Counted from the stretch's first letter, positions 6,924 through 15,569 are shown. The stretch is DNA of 18,798 bases from CAZYVU01 sp964651435 (GCA_964651435.1 CAZYVU010000045.1:1-18798); one strand, 5' to 3'. The notes: a model not told the origin generated them from the letters alone. Numbers and translations: made by a program.

Positions 6924-7799
6924 ATGGGCCGGCTGATTCAGTCGATTGAAGGCATGGGACAAATCGCCTTAGAACATCAGGAAGGTTTTGGACAGCGGAA
7001 ATATATCGACTTTCACACCCACATCTACCCTGACCGTGTAGCCCACCAAACCGTTGCGGCTGTTCGTCAGAGGTCGGGGATCGATTCCTATGCCGACGGC
7101 ACCCTTGAAGGGCTGAAGAGGTCCATGGCCGCAGGCGGAATCGATCTTTCCGTCGTGGCGGCGGTGGCGACGAAGCCGGAACAAGTTCCATCCATTCAGC
7201 GTTGGCTGGCCGTCATCCGGCAGCCGGGCATTGAGGCGCTGGCAGCCCTGCACCCCGCAGATCCCTTGAGCCGCGACCGGCTGAGGGCGCTGAAACAGGA
7301 AGGGTTTCGCGGTTTTAAGCTCCACCCCGATTACCAAGGTTTCTTTGTCGACGAGCCCCGGATGTTTCCCCTCTATGAAGCGGTGGCGGCGGAGGGCATG
7401 TTTATTCTCTTCCATGTCGGGATGGACCGGGGGCTTCCCCATCCGGTCCACGGAACACCGAAGCGTCTCGCCGCCGTGCACGAGGCAGTGCCGGAGCTTT
7501 GCATCATCGCGGCCCATCTGGGAGGGGAGGATGCGTATGAGGAAACGGCGCTCTACCTGCTTGGGCAGGACGTCTATATGGACACGTCCTTTGTGCTCCG
7601 CGAAATGCCGGCCCCATTCCGGGAGCGTTTCCTCACGGAACACCGGGCGGAACGGCTGCTCTTCGCATCGGACAGCCCATGGAGGGATCAAGGGGAAGAG
7701 CTCAGGTTTTTGCTGCAACTGCCCTTTCTAACGGACAGCGAAAAGGAAAAGATCTGTTTTTCCAATGCGGCGCGGCTGCTGGGGCTGGAGGAGGTTTGA
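6924..7799 (+). CDS. Amidohydrolase-family metal-dependent hydrolase (COG2159-like)
   Basis: This 291-residue cytoplasmic TIM-barrel hydrolase has no signal peptide. The metal and catalytic set of the amidohydrolase superfamily is in order: HxH in YIDFHTHIYP (H31, H33), GFKLHPD (K132, H134), FHVGMD (H164), AAHLGG (H198) and ASDSPW (D250). It ends with the common SNAARLLGL helix. Related enzymes hydrolyse or decarboxylate small carbocyclic or carboxylic substrates; the substrate here cannot be told. The start is uncertain: ATG 6924 (agaagg directly before it) and ATG 6954 are both downstream of the promoter at 6849-6878, and homology begins only near 7005. The porin follows within 50 bases. 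A paralogous tail fragment survives at 1822-1905. Confidence 0.87.
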   Translation: MGRLIQSIEGMGQIALEHQEGFGQRKYIDFHTHIYPDRVAHQTVAAVRQRSGIDSYADGTLEGLKRSMAAGGIDLSVVAAVATKPEQVPSIQRWLAVIRQPGIEALAALHPADPLSRDRLRALKQEGFRGFKLHPDYQGFFVDEPRMFPLYEAVAAEGMFILFHVGMDRGLPHPVHGTPKRLAAVHEAVPELCIIAAHLGGEDAYEETALYLLGQDVYMDTSFVLREMPAPFRERFLTEHRAERLLFASDSPWRDQGEELRFLLQLPFLTDSEKEKICFSNAARLLGLEEV

Positions 7800-7849
7800 C
7801 GTTGTCATGCGTCTATGGGCTGCTTCCGGGACGGTTTCGGTGTTGCGAC

Positions 7850-9169
7850 ATGGGGAGACGTTTGCTGAGAGAACCTTTCCTGACTGCCCTGATGCTGACG
7901 CTTTTGCTCCCCGCCCTCGGCCTGGCCGCCGACGCGACCTCCAGATGGGATGTGACAATCGGCGGCTTTGTGAAGGCCGACTTTGGCTGGGCCGACCAGG
8001 ACCAGGGCGCGGACTATACCTATGCGTCCCGCTACAGCTACAGAAATTTACCGGCTGCCGTTATCAACGAGAACCTATACGACAAGTACGGCAGCCTCTA
8101 TATGGCGGCGGGCGAAACCAGGGTCAGCCTTGCCGTCAAGGGTCCCGATGCCTGGACGGCCAAGACGTCTGCCTTTGTAGAGGGCGAGTTTACCGGCGCA
8201 ACGGGGGCAACGGACACATACGGCCTCTTCAGGCTCCGTCACGCCTTCCTGAGGATGGACTGGACCCGGTGGAGCCTCATCGTCGGCCAGACCTGGGACG
8301 AATGGGGTGTAATCCTTCCCGACCTTCTCGGCCGCATCGAGGCGAGCCCCACCAGAAAGGGTACGAGGGCGCCCCAGATCAGGCTTACCAACGTTGTAAA
8401 CCCGAACTGGAACTGGTACGTTATGCTCTACCAGCCCAACGCTGCTCAGCAGGGTACGTGGAACGCGAGCGGCGATGATTTTGCCCGATCCAATATCCCG
8501 CAGGTGGCTGCGGAGCTGACCTGGCTCACGGACAGGTGCGGGCACATCGGCAAAGACAGACTCTACCTCGCCATATCCGGCATGGTTGGCCGGGAAAAGG
8601 TGACGTACGCCAGCCCGACATCGCCGGGCCGATGGTCCGATGACGGGGTAAATGCCTGGGCGACAGCCCTCAAAGGCTTCATTCCCATTGTCCCGGAACG
8701 GAAGGGCAACAAGTCCATGTCCCTCTTCCTCAAGGGGCAGTTCCTCTACGGCCAGAACTGGCGCGTCTTCAATACGGCCAACGCCGATTCCGCTGCTTAC
8801 AATCAGGATCTTTCGGCAGGCACCTCCTATGTCGCACCGACCGCCTTCGCCTGGTATGCTCAGGTTGGCTTCTACCTTACGGGCAGGCTCTGGGCGAACC
8901 TCTACTACAGCGATATGAAGAACAACCTGAGTTACCGGTACCTGTGGAACGTCGGGAACTCCAGCGCCATCCGCACATTCCGGCAGTGGTCGGCCAACCT
9001 CATGTTTGATGTGAACCCGGCCATCAGAGCGGGCCTCCAGTTTTCGCACATCGACACGGGGTACGCCGGCTACGGCACAAGCAATGCCGACCCGTGCATA
9101 ACCACGGGCGTTCTGGGAAGAAGCGGCGCCCTCAATACGGTGCGTTTTGCCGCCTGGTACTTCTTCTGA
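7850..9169 (+). CDS. Outer-membrane porin, DcaP-like
   Basis: This 439-residue protein has a classical signal peptide (MGRRLLREPFLTALMLTLLL, then PALGLAA-DA) and then strand-rich barrel sequence beginning WDVTIGGFVKADFGW and ending in aromatic AAWYFF, the C-terminal Phe signature of outer-membrane barrels. The alternation of aromatic and small residues and the GGF(V)KAD opening recall the DcaP trimeric porin family, which takes up dicarboxylic or aromatic acids; family assignment is by resemblance. The ATG at 7850 gives the cleanest signal peptide but has no good ribosome binding site. An in-frame TTG at 7802 has ggaggagg seven bases upstream and would add 16 residues. It follows the amidohydrolase by 2 or 50 bases, so the two are almost surely one transcript and the porin may import the hydrolase's substrate. 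Confidence 0.85.
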   Translation: MGRRLLREPFLTALMLTLLLPALGLAADATSRWDVTIGGFVKADFGWADQDQGADYTYASRYSYRNLPAAVINENLYDKYGSLYMAAGETRVSLAVKGPDAWTAKTSAFVEGEFTGATGATDTYGLFRLRHAFLRMDWTRWSLIVGQTWDEWGVILPDLLGRIEASPTRKGTRAPQIRLTNVVNPNWNWYVMLYQPNAAQQGTWNASGDDFARSNIPQVAAELTWLTDRCGHIGKDRLYLAISGMVGREKVTYASPTSPGRWSDDGVNAWATALKGFIPIVPERKGNKSMSLFLKGQFLYGQNWRVFNTANADSAAYNQDLSAGTSYVAPTAFAWYAQVGFYLTGRLWANLYYSDMKNNLSYRYLWNVGNSSAIRTFRQWSANLMFDVNPAIRAGLQFSHIDTGYAGYGTSNADPCITTGVLGRSGALNTVRFAAWYFF

Positions 9170-9208
9170 GGGGAACAATTCGTTTGAATCTGTCGTACGA
9201 GTCGTCCC

Positions 9209-9236
9209 GTCATTCCGGACTTGATCTGGAATCCGC
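9209..9236. repeat. Short palindromic intergenic repeat
   Basis: The sequence cgtcattccggacttgatct continues to ggaatccgc and forms attccgga / tctggaat arms around a 5-base loop. This type of 'gtcattccggacttgatccggaatcc' palindrome is a common dispersed intergenic element in bacterial genomes. Only one copy is in the window. Confidence 0.5.
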
Positions 9237-9820
9237 TGAATTATAGACCCCTGGGCGAATTGAATTGTTGGTATCCCCCATTCCCCCTTGCCACGGAATT
9301 AACCATAGGGCGTTTGAATTATATCGCCCTCATGAAATACGTCGTCACCGTGAACAAAACCGACTTGGGATCCGACATGTATTGTCCTTCAGTTTAGTGA
9401 GGGGTGACGGTATCCTCCGCAAGGTCCATTGCCGTGCTGGATGGCTTCCGCGACCGCCGACACGGTCCATCCTTGACTTTGACCATATGTGGTCTTATCT
9501 TTATTTCTATAATTTTAGATATTTACAACTGAATATGTTTAAGGGTTCAGAGATGATATTGTCTCTGTAGGTAGCAATGAAGGGTGGTCGGGCCGCCGCC
9601 TGAAGCAGGGCTTCGGGGGACGGCCTTGTGTTTTGTTGCCTATACGTTTTGGGAAAAAAGGTAAGAACTCTTGGGGAGGACAGGGCCAGGCTGGGACCAG
9701 GGGCAAATATGAATAGAGGCGTAAACGGATTTATCGGCACGGTGAACGCTCTCCGAAGAATGTGCCTCCGGCGCGCCGCGGCATGGCAGGGACAACATCG
9801 GCAAGGGTCATTCACGACCT
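9237..9820. other. Non-coding gap before the baeRF3-like gene
   Basis: I see no supportable gene here. The stretch contains a GACCA-tatg-TGGTC inverted repeat (9481-9494), an AT-rich block with TATAAT (9508-9513) but no convincing -35 box, and a large hairpin at 9591-9625. The 21-codon ORF at 9332 lacks a ribosome binding site. Confidence 0.4.
9591..9625. other. Large GC-rich hairpin
   Basis: The left arm ggccgccgcctgaagc and right arm gcttcgggggacggcc pair over 16 positions with two mismatches and one wobble around a 3-base loop. Downstream is a T-rich, imperfect tract (ttgtgttttg), so it could work as a plus-strand terminator, but it lies 420 bases past the porin. Confidence 0.45.
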
Positions 9821-9842
9821 TTAAGGTATGCAGGAGAGAGTT

Positions 9843-11018
9843 GTGACATTGGAGGGCTTGCGGCTGACAGCCTTTCTGAGCCGGCTTGCGGGACAGTACG
9901 ACGGGCCGTGCCTAACGGTCTATATGCCGACGCACCAAATCACGGCCAGACAGCCGAGGGACAGGATACTCTTCAAGAATCTGCTGAAAGAAGGGCGCGA
10001 CCGCCTCATGAGGCAAGGCATGAGCTTGAAGGAGGCGGGGGAACTCCTGGAGCCGGCGTTCAAACTTCATGCTGACAGTCTTTTCTGGGAGTACCAAGGA
10101 AACGGCTTGGCCCTCTTTGTTTCGAGGGATTTCTTCGAGTATTTGATCTCGCCCTTGCGTTTCCACGCAAGAGTGCTGGTCTCTCACCGCTTCTATCTGA
10201 AACCACTTCTCCCGGCCTTGCTAAAGGCCGAAAGATTTTTCCTACTCGGGCTCAGCAGAAAAGAGGTACGGCTGACGATGGTGACGGATACGGCGGAAGA
10301 GGATCTGTTCGTCCAGAAAACCCCCCAGGGATTATGGCGGCCATCGGTTCGGAAAACCTTGAAGTTTCATACGGGTACACCGGAAGGTAGAGGAAGGAGG
10401 GCCGCAATGCCACGGGGTCACGGTACGGGCCCTTTGTCTCAAGAAACGGACCTCTTGGGTTATTACGGCCGGATCGATGCCGACTTGCTGCACATCCTGA
10501 ACGAGGAGAAGTTACCAATGCTGTTAGCCGGCCCGAATGATCTTGTCTCTCTTTACCGGCAGGTAAACACCTACCCATACCTCGTTCAAGATGCCACATC
10601 GGGGAATCCTGGCTCCTATCCTCGCGACCGGATATACCGGCTTGCACGGAAGACAATGGAAGCGCATCTCCTGCGATTGAAAGAGGAGGTCCTCGGGCGA
10701 TTCAAGAAGGGCGCAGACGCGGGAAAGATCTGCACCGATATAGCACCATTGCTGCAAGCCGCCACTGAAGGTCGAGTGGAGTTCCTGCTTCTGTCTCTGA
10801 AGGGTGAGCTGACCGCCCGTCATGATATGGAATCGGGCCGCGTTGACCTTCACGCAGATCACCAAGAGGGAGACCTTGATCTTGTGGACGAAGCCGTCGC
10901 AAGAACCATTCTAACGGGAGGAAGGATCGTCGTTGTGGAATCAGACGATATGCCGTCGGGATTGCCTTTGGCCGCTTTCCTCCGGGAGGACGCCGGAGCC
11001 GTCGCCCCCGGCCCGTGA
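9843..11018 (+). CDS. baeRF3-like (bacterial/archaeal eRF1-fold) protein
   Basis: This ~391-residue soluble protein resembles the baeRF3 family, bacterial relatives of archaeal-eukaryotic release factor domains. Recognisable blocks are CLTVYMPTH with a following R..R..FKNLLKE helix, the LEPAFKL..DSLFWEYQGNGLALFVS segment, FYLKPLLPALL..ERFFLLGLSRKEVRL, and a C-terminal PLLQAATEGRVEFLLLS with VDEAVARTILTGGRIVVVES. Proteins of this family are predicted to interact with ribosomes, but their cellular job is not established. The GTG at 9843 is preferred because aggag sits six bases upstream; an in-frame ATG at 9828 has only aagg next to it. The cation ATPase gene starts 101 bases downstream on the same strand, with no terminator seen between, so co-transcription is plausible. 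Confidence 0.8.
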   Translation: MTLEGLRLTAFLSRLAGQYDGPCLTVYMPTHQITARQPRDRILFKNLLKEGRDRLMRQGMSLKEAGELLEPAFKLHADSLFWEYQGNGLALFVSRDFFEYLISPLRFHARVLVSHRFYLKPLLPALLKAERFFLLGLSRKEVRLTMVTDTAEEDLFVQKTPQGLWRPSVRKTLKFHTGTPEGRGRRAAMPRGHGTGPLSQETDLLGYYGRIDADLLHILNEEKLPMLLAGPNDLVSLYRQVNTYPYLVQDATSGNPGSYPRDRIYRLARKTMEAHLLRLKEEVLGRFKKGADAGKICTDIAPLLQAATEGRVEFLLLSLKGELTARHDMESGRVDLHADHQEGDLDLVDEAVARTILTGGRIVVVESDDMPSGLPLAAFLREDAGAVAPGP

Positions 11019-11119
11019 GCTGTGAGATCCTCGTTAAAAGGGATGGTCTTTCACGGGGGGGGCGGCAGGGCCCTACAATCGATAGGCCTTCAAGTAACGC
11101 TGCATAGGGAGGTAACAAG

Positions 11120-13786
11120 ATGAAATGGTATCAACTGGACAACCTGGCTGTCCTCACCGAATGCAAGACGAGCAACGAGGGTCTCACCGCCTCTGAGGTC
11201 GAAGAGCGGCTCAGGGAGCACGGGCCGAACATGCTTCCGGAGGAAGGAGGTATCAGCCGGCTTAAGGTCTTTCTCCACCAGTTCAAAAGCCCCCTCATCT
11301 ACATCCTCATCGTGGCAGCAGTAGTCACCGCCATCCTCAAGGAGTACATCGACACGGGGGTCATCGTCGCCGTTGTGATGCTCAATGCGATTGTCGGGTT
11401 TTTCCAGGAGTATAAGGCCGAGACAAGCGTCAGGGCCCTCAAGAGCATGGTCGTGGCGAAAGCGAGGGTCGTGCGCGGCGGGAGGGAGATGGAGATCCCT
11501 ACGGAAGAGCTTGTGCCCGGCGACATAGTGCTTCTCGCATCGGGCGCCAAGATCCCCGCTGATCTGAGGCTCGTGGACGTTGTGGAGCTGAAGACGGAAG
11601 AGGCGCCCCTTACGGGAGAATCCCTTCCCGTTGAAAAAACGGCAGGGCCCATAGCCGAAGAGAACCTCACGCCGGGCGACCAGACCAACATGGCCTTTAT
11701 GGGCACGATCGTGGTCAACGGCAGAGGCCGAGGCATTGTCGTGGAAACGGGCGCCCGGACGGTGCTCGGGCAGATCGCACGGGATGTCAAGGCCCTTGGA
11801 GTTACGGAAACGCCCCTCCAGCGAAAGATCGTGAGGTTCGCCCAGTTCATAGGGCTCTTGGTTCTCGGCAGTGCCATCGCCATCATTGTTCTCGGCCTGA
11901 TGCTCGGCATGACCTTCGCCGAGGTCTTCGGCATTGCCGTTGCCGCGGCGGTCGCAACGGTACCGGAAGGGCTTCCCATCGTGGTGACCGTGACCATGGC
12001 CATAGGCATCACCCGCATGGCGCGCCGGCACGCTATCATACGGAAGCTCCCTGCGGTGGAGACCCTGGGAAGCACGACGATCATCTGCTCCGACAAAACA
12101 GGTACCTTGACAAAGAATGAAATGACCGTGAAGGCCCTCTACGACGGCCACCACGCATACGAAGTTACGGGGAGCGGCTACGACCCAGAAGGGAAGATAC
12201 TTCACGATTGGGAACCCACTGATCAGGATTCCCTGAAGAGGATCGAGGCGGTGCTCAGGATCGGCCTGCTCTGCAACGAATCTCGGTTCGTTGAGGAAAA
12301 GGGCCAATTCAGCATCGACGGCGACCCGACGGAAGGGGCGCTCATCGTATCGGCGATGAAGGCGGGGCTTCTCGTGGAGGAGGAGAAGTCAAAGTATCCC
12401 CAGGCGGGCATCGTCCCCTTCGAGTCTGAGCGCGGCTTTATGGCAACGCTCCACGAACACGACGGCAAAAAGGTCATCTTCTTGAAAGGTGCGCCGGAGC
12501 GGGTTCTCGACATGTGCCGTGACCTTCCCTCGGGTGAACCCCTTGATCGAACAAGGGTCGTCGCCACAGCCGAACGGTTCGCAGAAGACGGCCTACGGGT
12601 TCTTGGCATGGCGTACAGGAATGTTTCCGACAACATCCCGCCGGGACAGTTCACCCACGACCATCTCGGCAAGGACCTTGTCTTTGCCGGCCTGCAGGGC
12701 ATGATCGACCCTCCGAGGCCCGAGGCCATCGAAGCGATCGCAGGGTGCAGGGAAGCGGGCATACGGGTTGCCATGATCACCGGCGACCATGCGGTCACGG
12801 CCTCTGCCATCGGCAGGATGATCGGCCTCAGTGAGGGCAAGGCCCCGGCGATTACAGGGAAAGAGCTGGAAGAGATGGATGACGGGGAGCTTTTCGGCCG
12901 CGTTCAAAAGACCTCTGTTTTTGCAAGGGTGTCGCCCCAGCACAAGTTGAGGATTGTTCAGCAGTATATGCGGCACGGCGAGGTGGTGGCCGTTACCGGC
13001 GATGGCGTGAACGACGCCCCGGCCCTAAAGGCGGCCCATATCGGTGCCGCCATGGGAAAAACAGGAACGGATGTGGCGCGCGAGGCAGCGGACATGGTGG
13101 TCACGGACGACAATTTTGCAAGCATCTTCCATGCCGTTGAGGAAGGAAGGATCGTCTTCGACAACATTCGCAAGGTGACCATGTTCCTGATCCCCACCGG
13201 ATTCGCCGCCATCCTGTCCATCGTCATGGCAATGCTCCTCGACATACCCGTCCCCTACGTGGCGGCCCAGTTGTTATGGATCAACCTCGTAACGAACGGA
13301 CTCCAGGACGTGGCGCTTGCCTTCGAGCCGGGCGAAAAGGACATTGTGAAGAGAAAACCGAGAAGCCCAGCGGAAGGCATCATGTCGAGGCTCATGCTGG
13401 AACGGAGCATCCTTGTGGGGATCATCATTTCGGCAGGTGTTATCTATACCTTTCACGGGGCCATCTCTGAGGGATCTTCCGTGGCACATGCGAGAACCAT
13501 CGCCATGACTACTATGGTGCTCTTCCAGTTTTTTCAGGCATGGAACTCCCGCTCTGAGCGCAGGTCCGTCTTCCGGATGAACCCGCTGGGCAACCCCTTC
13601 CTTTTCTACAGCATGATCCTGGCCTTCCTTGCGCAGATCGCCGTTATCTATGTGCCTGCGCTGCAGTGGGTTTTCAGAACGGACGCCATAAGCGCCGGGG
13701 AATGGGTCAAGATCGCCGTCGTCTCGTTGACCGTTGTCGCTGCCGTAGAGATCGACAAGGCGGTGCGGAGACGTGGTGGCGGCTGA
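11120..13786 (+). CDS. P2-type cation-transporting ATPase
   Basis: This 888-residue inner-membrane pump contains the full P-type ATPase set: actuator TGES (T165-S168), phosphorylation motif CSDKTGTLT (Asp 325), and hinge TGDGVND (626-632) with MITGDH upstream. The N-terminus (GLTASEVEERLREHGPN) is the cation ATPase N domain. TM4 has the VATVPEGLP ion-site motif typical of P2 (SERCA-like) pumps. TM6 reads NLVTNGLQDVALAF (N722, T725, N726), where SERCA-type Ca pumps have NLVTDG; the Asp that binds calcium is Asn here, so ion specificity is uncertain. The ATG at 11120 has ggagg seven bases upstream and fits the family N-terminus. It follows the baeRF3-like gene. Confidence 0.95.
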   Translation: MKWYQLDNLAVLTECKTSNEGLTASEVEERLREHGPNMLPEEGGISRLKVFLHQFKSPLIYILIVAAVVTAILKEYIDTGVIVAVVMLNAIVGFFQEYKAETSVRALKSMVVAKARVVRGGREMEIPTEELVPGDIVLLASGAKIPADLRLVDVVELKTEEAPLTGESLPVEKTAGPIAEENLTPGDQTNMAFMGTIVVNGRGRGIVVETGARTVLGQIARDVKALGVTETPLQRKIVRFAQFIGLLVLGSAIAIIVLGLMLGMTFAEVFGIAVAAAVATVPEGLPIVVTVTMAIGITRMARRHAIIRKLPAVETLGSTTIICSDKTGTLTKNEMTVKALYDGHHAYEVTGSGYDPEGKILHDWEPTDQDSLKRIEAVLRIGLLCNESRFVEEKGQFSIDGDPTEGALIVSAMKAGLLVEEEKSKYPQAGIVPFESERGFMATLHEHDGKKVIFLKGAPERVLDMCRDLPSGEPLDRTRVVATAERFAEDGLRVLGMAYRNVSDNIPPGQFTHDHLGKDLVFAGLQGMIDPPRPEAIEAIAGCREAGIRVAMITGDHAVTASAIGRMIGLSEGKAPAITGKELEEMDDGELFGRVQKTSVFARVSPQHKLRIVQQYMRHGEVVAVTGDGVNDAPALKAAHIGAAMGKTGTDVAREAADMVVTDDNFASIFHAVEEGRIVFDNIRKVTMFLIPTGFAAILSIVMAMLLDIPVPYVAAQLLWINLVTNGLQDVALAFEPGEKDIVKRKPRSPAEGIMSRLMLERSILVGIIISAGVIYTFHGAISEGSSVAHARTIAMTTMVLFQFFQAWNSRSERRSVFRMNPLGNPFLFYSMILAFLAQIAVIYVPALQWVFRTDAISAGEWVKIAVVSLTVVAAVEIDKAVRRRGGG

Positions 13787-13965
13787 GGCGCTCCCCCTTG
13801 TCTGTGTCCCTGGCCCCAATCCCTATTTGCTTTGGGAGAGGGCGGACGGGAGATAACAAAGAGGGCTCCTGGTTTCTCCATGCCCCGTGGCACTGCAATC
13901 CGTTGTTGGGGTGGTCGGTTGTAACGTGGGCCCGGGGCAAATAATCCGAGCGAGCCTTCCGGCTC
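13787..13965. other. Short intergenic region, no gene seen
   Basis: Between the ATPase stop and the photolyase promoter I see no gene and no convincing rho-independent terminator. A short gagcc-ttcc-ggctc stem (13954-13967) abuts the downstream -35 box and may have a regulatory role. Confidence 0.3.
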
Positions 13966-13994
13966 TTGACCTTTGCATGGTTTCGACTTAGATT
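13966..13994 (+). promoter_or_regulatory. Promoter for the photolyase-related gene
   Basis: TTGACC (13966-13971), exactly 17 bases, then TAGATT (13989-13994). Transcription should start near 14001, so the ATG at 14016 is more likely the start than the GTG at 14004. Confidence 0.6.
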
Positions 13995-14015
13995 GGCCTG
14001 TGCGTGGGGCGCCGA

Positions 14016-15569
14016 ATGGAGCGAAGTGAGCGGACAACAGGGTACGGAAAGGCAGCATTAGTATTTCCCAACCAACTCTTTCCCGAGCATCCCTGCCTGG
14101 CCAGAGACCGTTTGGTGGTCCTGGTTGAGACACCGCGATTCTTCCGGGATGCGACTGCGGGCATCAAGTTTCACAAGAAAAAGCTTCTGTTCCACAGGGC
14201 ATCGATGCGGGCTTACGCCGACCAGCTCAGCAATGCGGGACATGCGGTCGACTATCTCGATTACTCGTCGGTTCTCGAGCCTGGTGGCGTGATCACGCTG
14301 CTCAAAGAAAGGGGCATAGGCGGCGTATACATGGCCGACCCCGTCGACCACGAGCTCAGCCTCGAGGTGGAGAAGGGCTGCCGTGGAGAAGGGCTCACGC
14401 TTTTCGTCAGCGAATCCCCCGGTTTTGTGACCCCTGGGCCGTCTATCCGGACTTTCTTCGGGGGAACGAAACACTACTCGATGACCACGTTCTACATGGC
14501 CCAGCGCAAGCGGCTGAAATTGATGGTGCGCGATGACGGAGGACCCGAAGGGGGTAAGTGGAGCTTTGACGCTGAAAACAGGAGAAGACTCCCGCACGGT
14601 GTGGTCCCGCCGGCGTTTCAAGCTCCGCCGCCCGGCCCCTACGTGGCGGAGGCCCGGCGCTACGTGGAGGCACTCTTCCCCGATCACCCGGGAGAGGCGG
14701 ACGGATTTTACTACCCCGTTACGCACGAGCAGGCCCGGATCTGGCTGGACGAGTTCTTAGATCGTCGGCTGGCGGACTTCGGCAATTATGAGGACGCAAT
14801 GGCCCACGCCGAGGGCCTCCTCTTCCATTCCCTGCTCAGCCCTCTCATCAACGCAGGCCTCCTCCTGCCGGAGCAGGTGGTGGATCGTGCCCTTGAAACG
14901 GCAACGTCGCCGGGGAAAAAGATCCCGCTCAACTCTATCGAGGGTTTCATCCGACAGGTCATAGGCTGGCGGGAATTTATGCGGGCAGTCTACCTGCTCG
15001 AAGGGGAAAGAGAGCGTTCATCCAACTTCTGGGGGCACCAGCGGCCGATTCCGGGGTCCCTCTATGCCGGCACTACGGGCATAGAGCCGGTCGATACTGT
15101 AATCCGGCGGGTCTTGAAGACGGCCTATGCCCACCACATCGAACGGCTGATGGTGCTCGGAAATTTTATGCTGCTCTGCGAAATCAACCCTGACGAAGTC
15201 TATCGCTGGTTCATGGAATTGTTCATCGATGCCTACGACTGGGTCATGGTGCCGAACGTTTACGGCATGAGCCAGTATGCCGACGGCGGACTTATCACAA
15301 CGAAACCCTATATCAGTTCCTCGGCATACATCATGAAAATGAGCGATTTTAAGAGGGGTGCGTGGTGTGACACCTGGGATGCTCTGTTTTGGCGGTTTAT
15401 CCATAAACACAGAGAGTTTCTTAGGCGTAACGTGAGGATGAGGATGATGGTGTTGCAGCTCGAACGCATGCCACCGGAAAGGCTGAAGGGGTATCTGGCC
15501 ACGGCGGAGACATTCCTGGAGCGCCTCTGGTCCGATGTAAGAGGTGCATGGAAGGGAATAGAAAAATAG
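14016..15569 (+). CDS. Cryptochrome/photolyase-related protein (bacterial (6-4)/CryB-like branch)
   Basis: This ~517-residue protein matches the deoxyribodipyrimidine photolyase-related family. The N-terminal antenna Rossmann domain has ALVFPNQLFPEHP and FHKKKLLFHRASMRAYADQL. The helical FAD domain has IRQVIGWREFMRAVY, NFWGHQRPIPGSLYAGTTGI and TAYAHHIERLMVLGNFMLLC. Members of this branch, such as Agrobacterium PhrB, repair (6-4) photoproducts or act as light sensors, and bind FAD, a lumazine antenna and a [4Fe-4S] cluster through four cysteines. Here only C388 (LLCEINP) and C451 (GAWCDTW) are visible in those regions. The usual SDYCKGC pair reads SDFKRG, and the loop between is shortened. The cluster is therefore probably absent. 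It is convergent with the SplB-like radical SAM gene. Confidence 0.88.
   Translation: MERSERTTGYGKAALVFPNQLFPEHPCLARDRLVVLVETPRFFRDATAGIKFHKKKLLFHRASMRAYADQLSNAGHAVDYLDYSSVLEPGGVITLLKERGIGGVYMADPVDHELSLEVEKGCRGEGLTLFVSESPGFVTPGPSIRTFFGGTKHYSMTTFYMAQRKRLKLMVRDDGGPEGGKWSFDAENRRRLPHGVVPPAFQAPPPGPYVAEARRYVEALFPDHPGEADGFYYPVTHEQARIWLDEFLDRRLADFGNYEDAMAHAEGLLFHSLLSPLINAGLLLPEQVVDRALETATSPGKKIPLNSIEGFIRQVIGWREFMRAVYLLEGERERSSNFWGHQRPIPGSLYAGTTGIEPVDTVIRRVLKTAYAHHIERLMVLGNFMLLCEINPDEVYRWFMELFIDAYDWVMVPNVYGMSQYADGGLITTKPYISSSAYIMKMSDFKRGAWCDTWDALFWRFIHKHREFLRRNVRMRMMVLQLERMPPERLKGYLATAETFLERLWSDVRGAWKGIEK

Noticed and set aside
7765..8478. 237-codon plus-strand ORF overlapping the porin start
   Set aside because: It is an out-of-frame shadow; no signal peptide or family features.
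8075..9178. 367-codon minus-strand ORF across the porin
   Set aside because: It is a GC-rich shadow of the porin gene, which has a signal peptide and barrel features.
9332..9397. 21-codon ORF beginning MKYVVTVN
   Set aside because: No ribosome binding site and too short; the resemblance to biotin-carrier protein starts is too slight.
11090..12307. 405-codon minus-strand ORF across the ATPase
   Set aside because: It is a shadow frame with odd composition (His/Asp rich) opposite a highly conserved pump.
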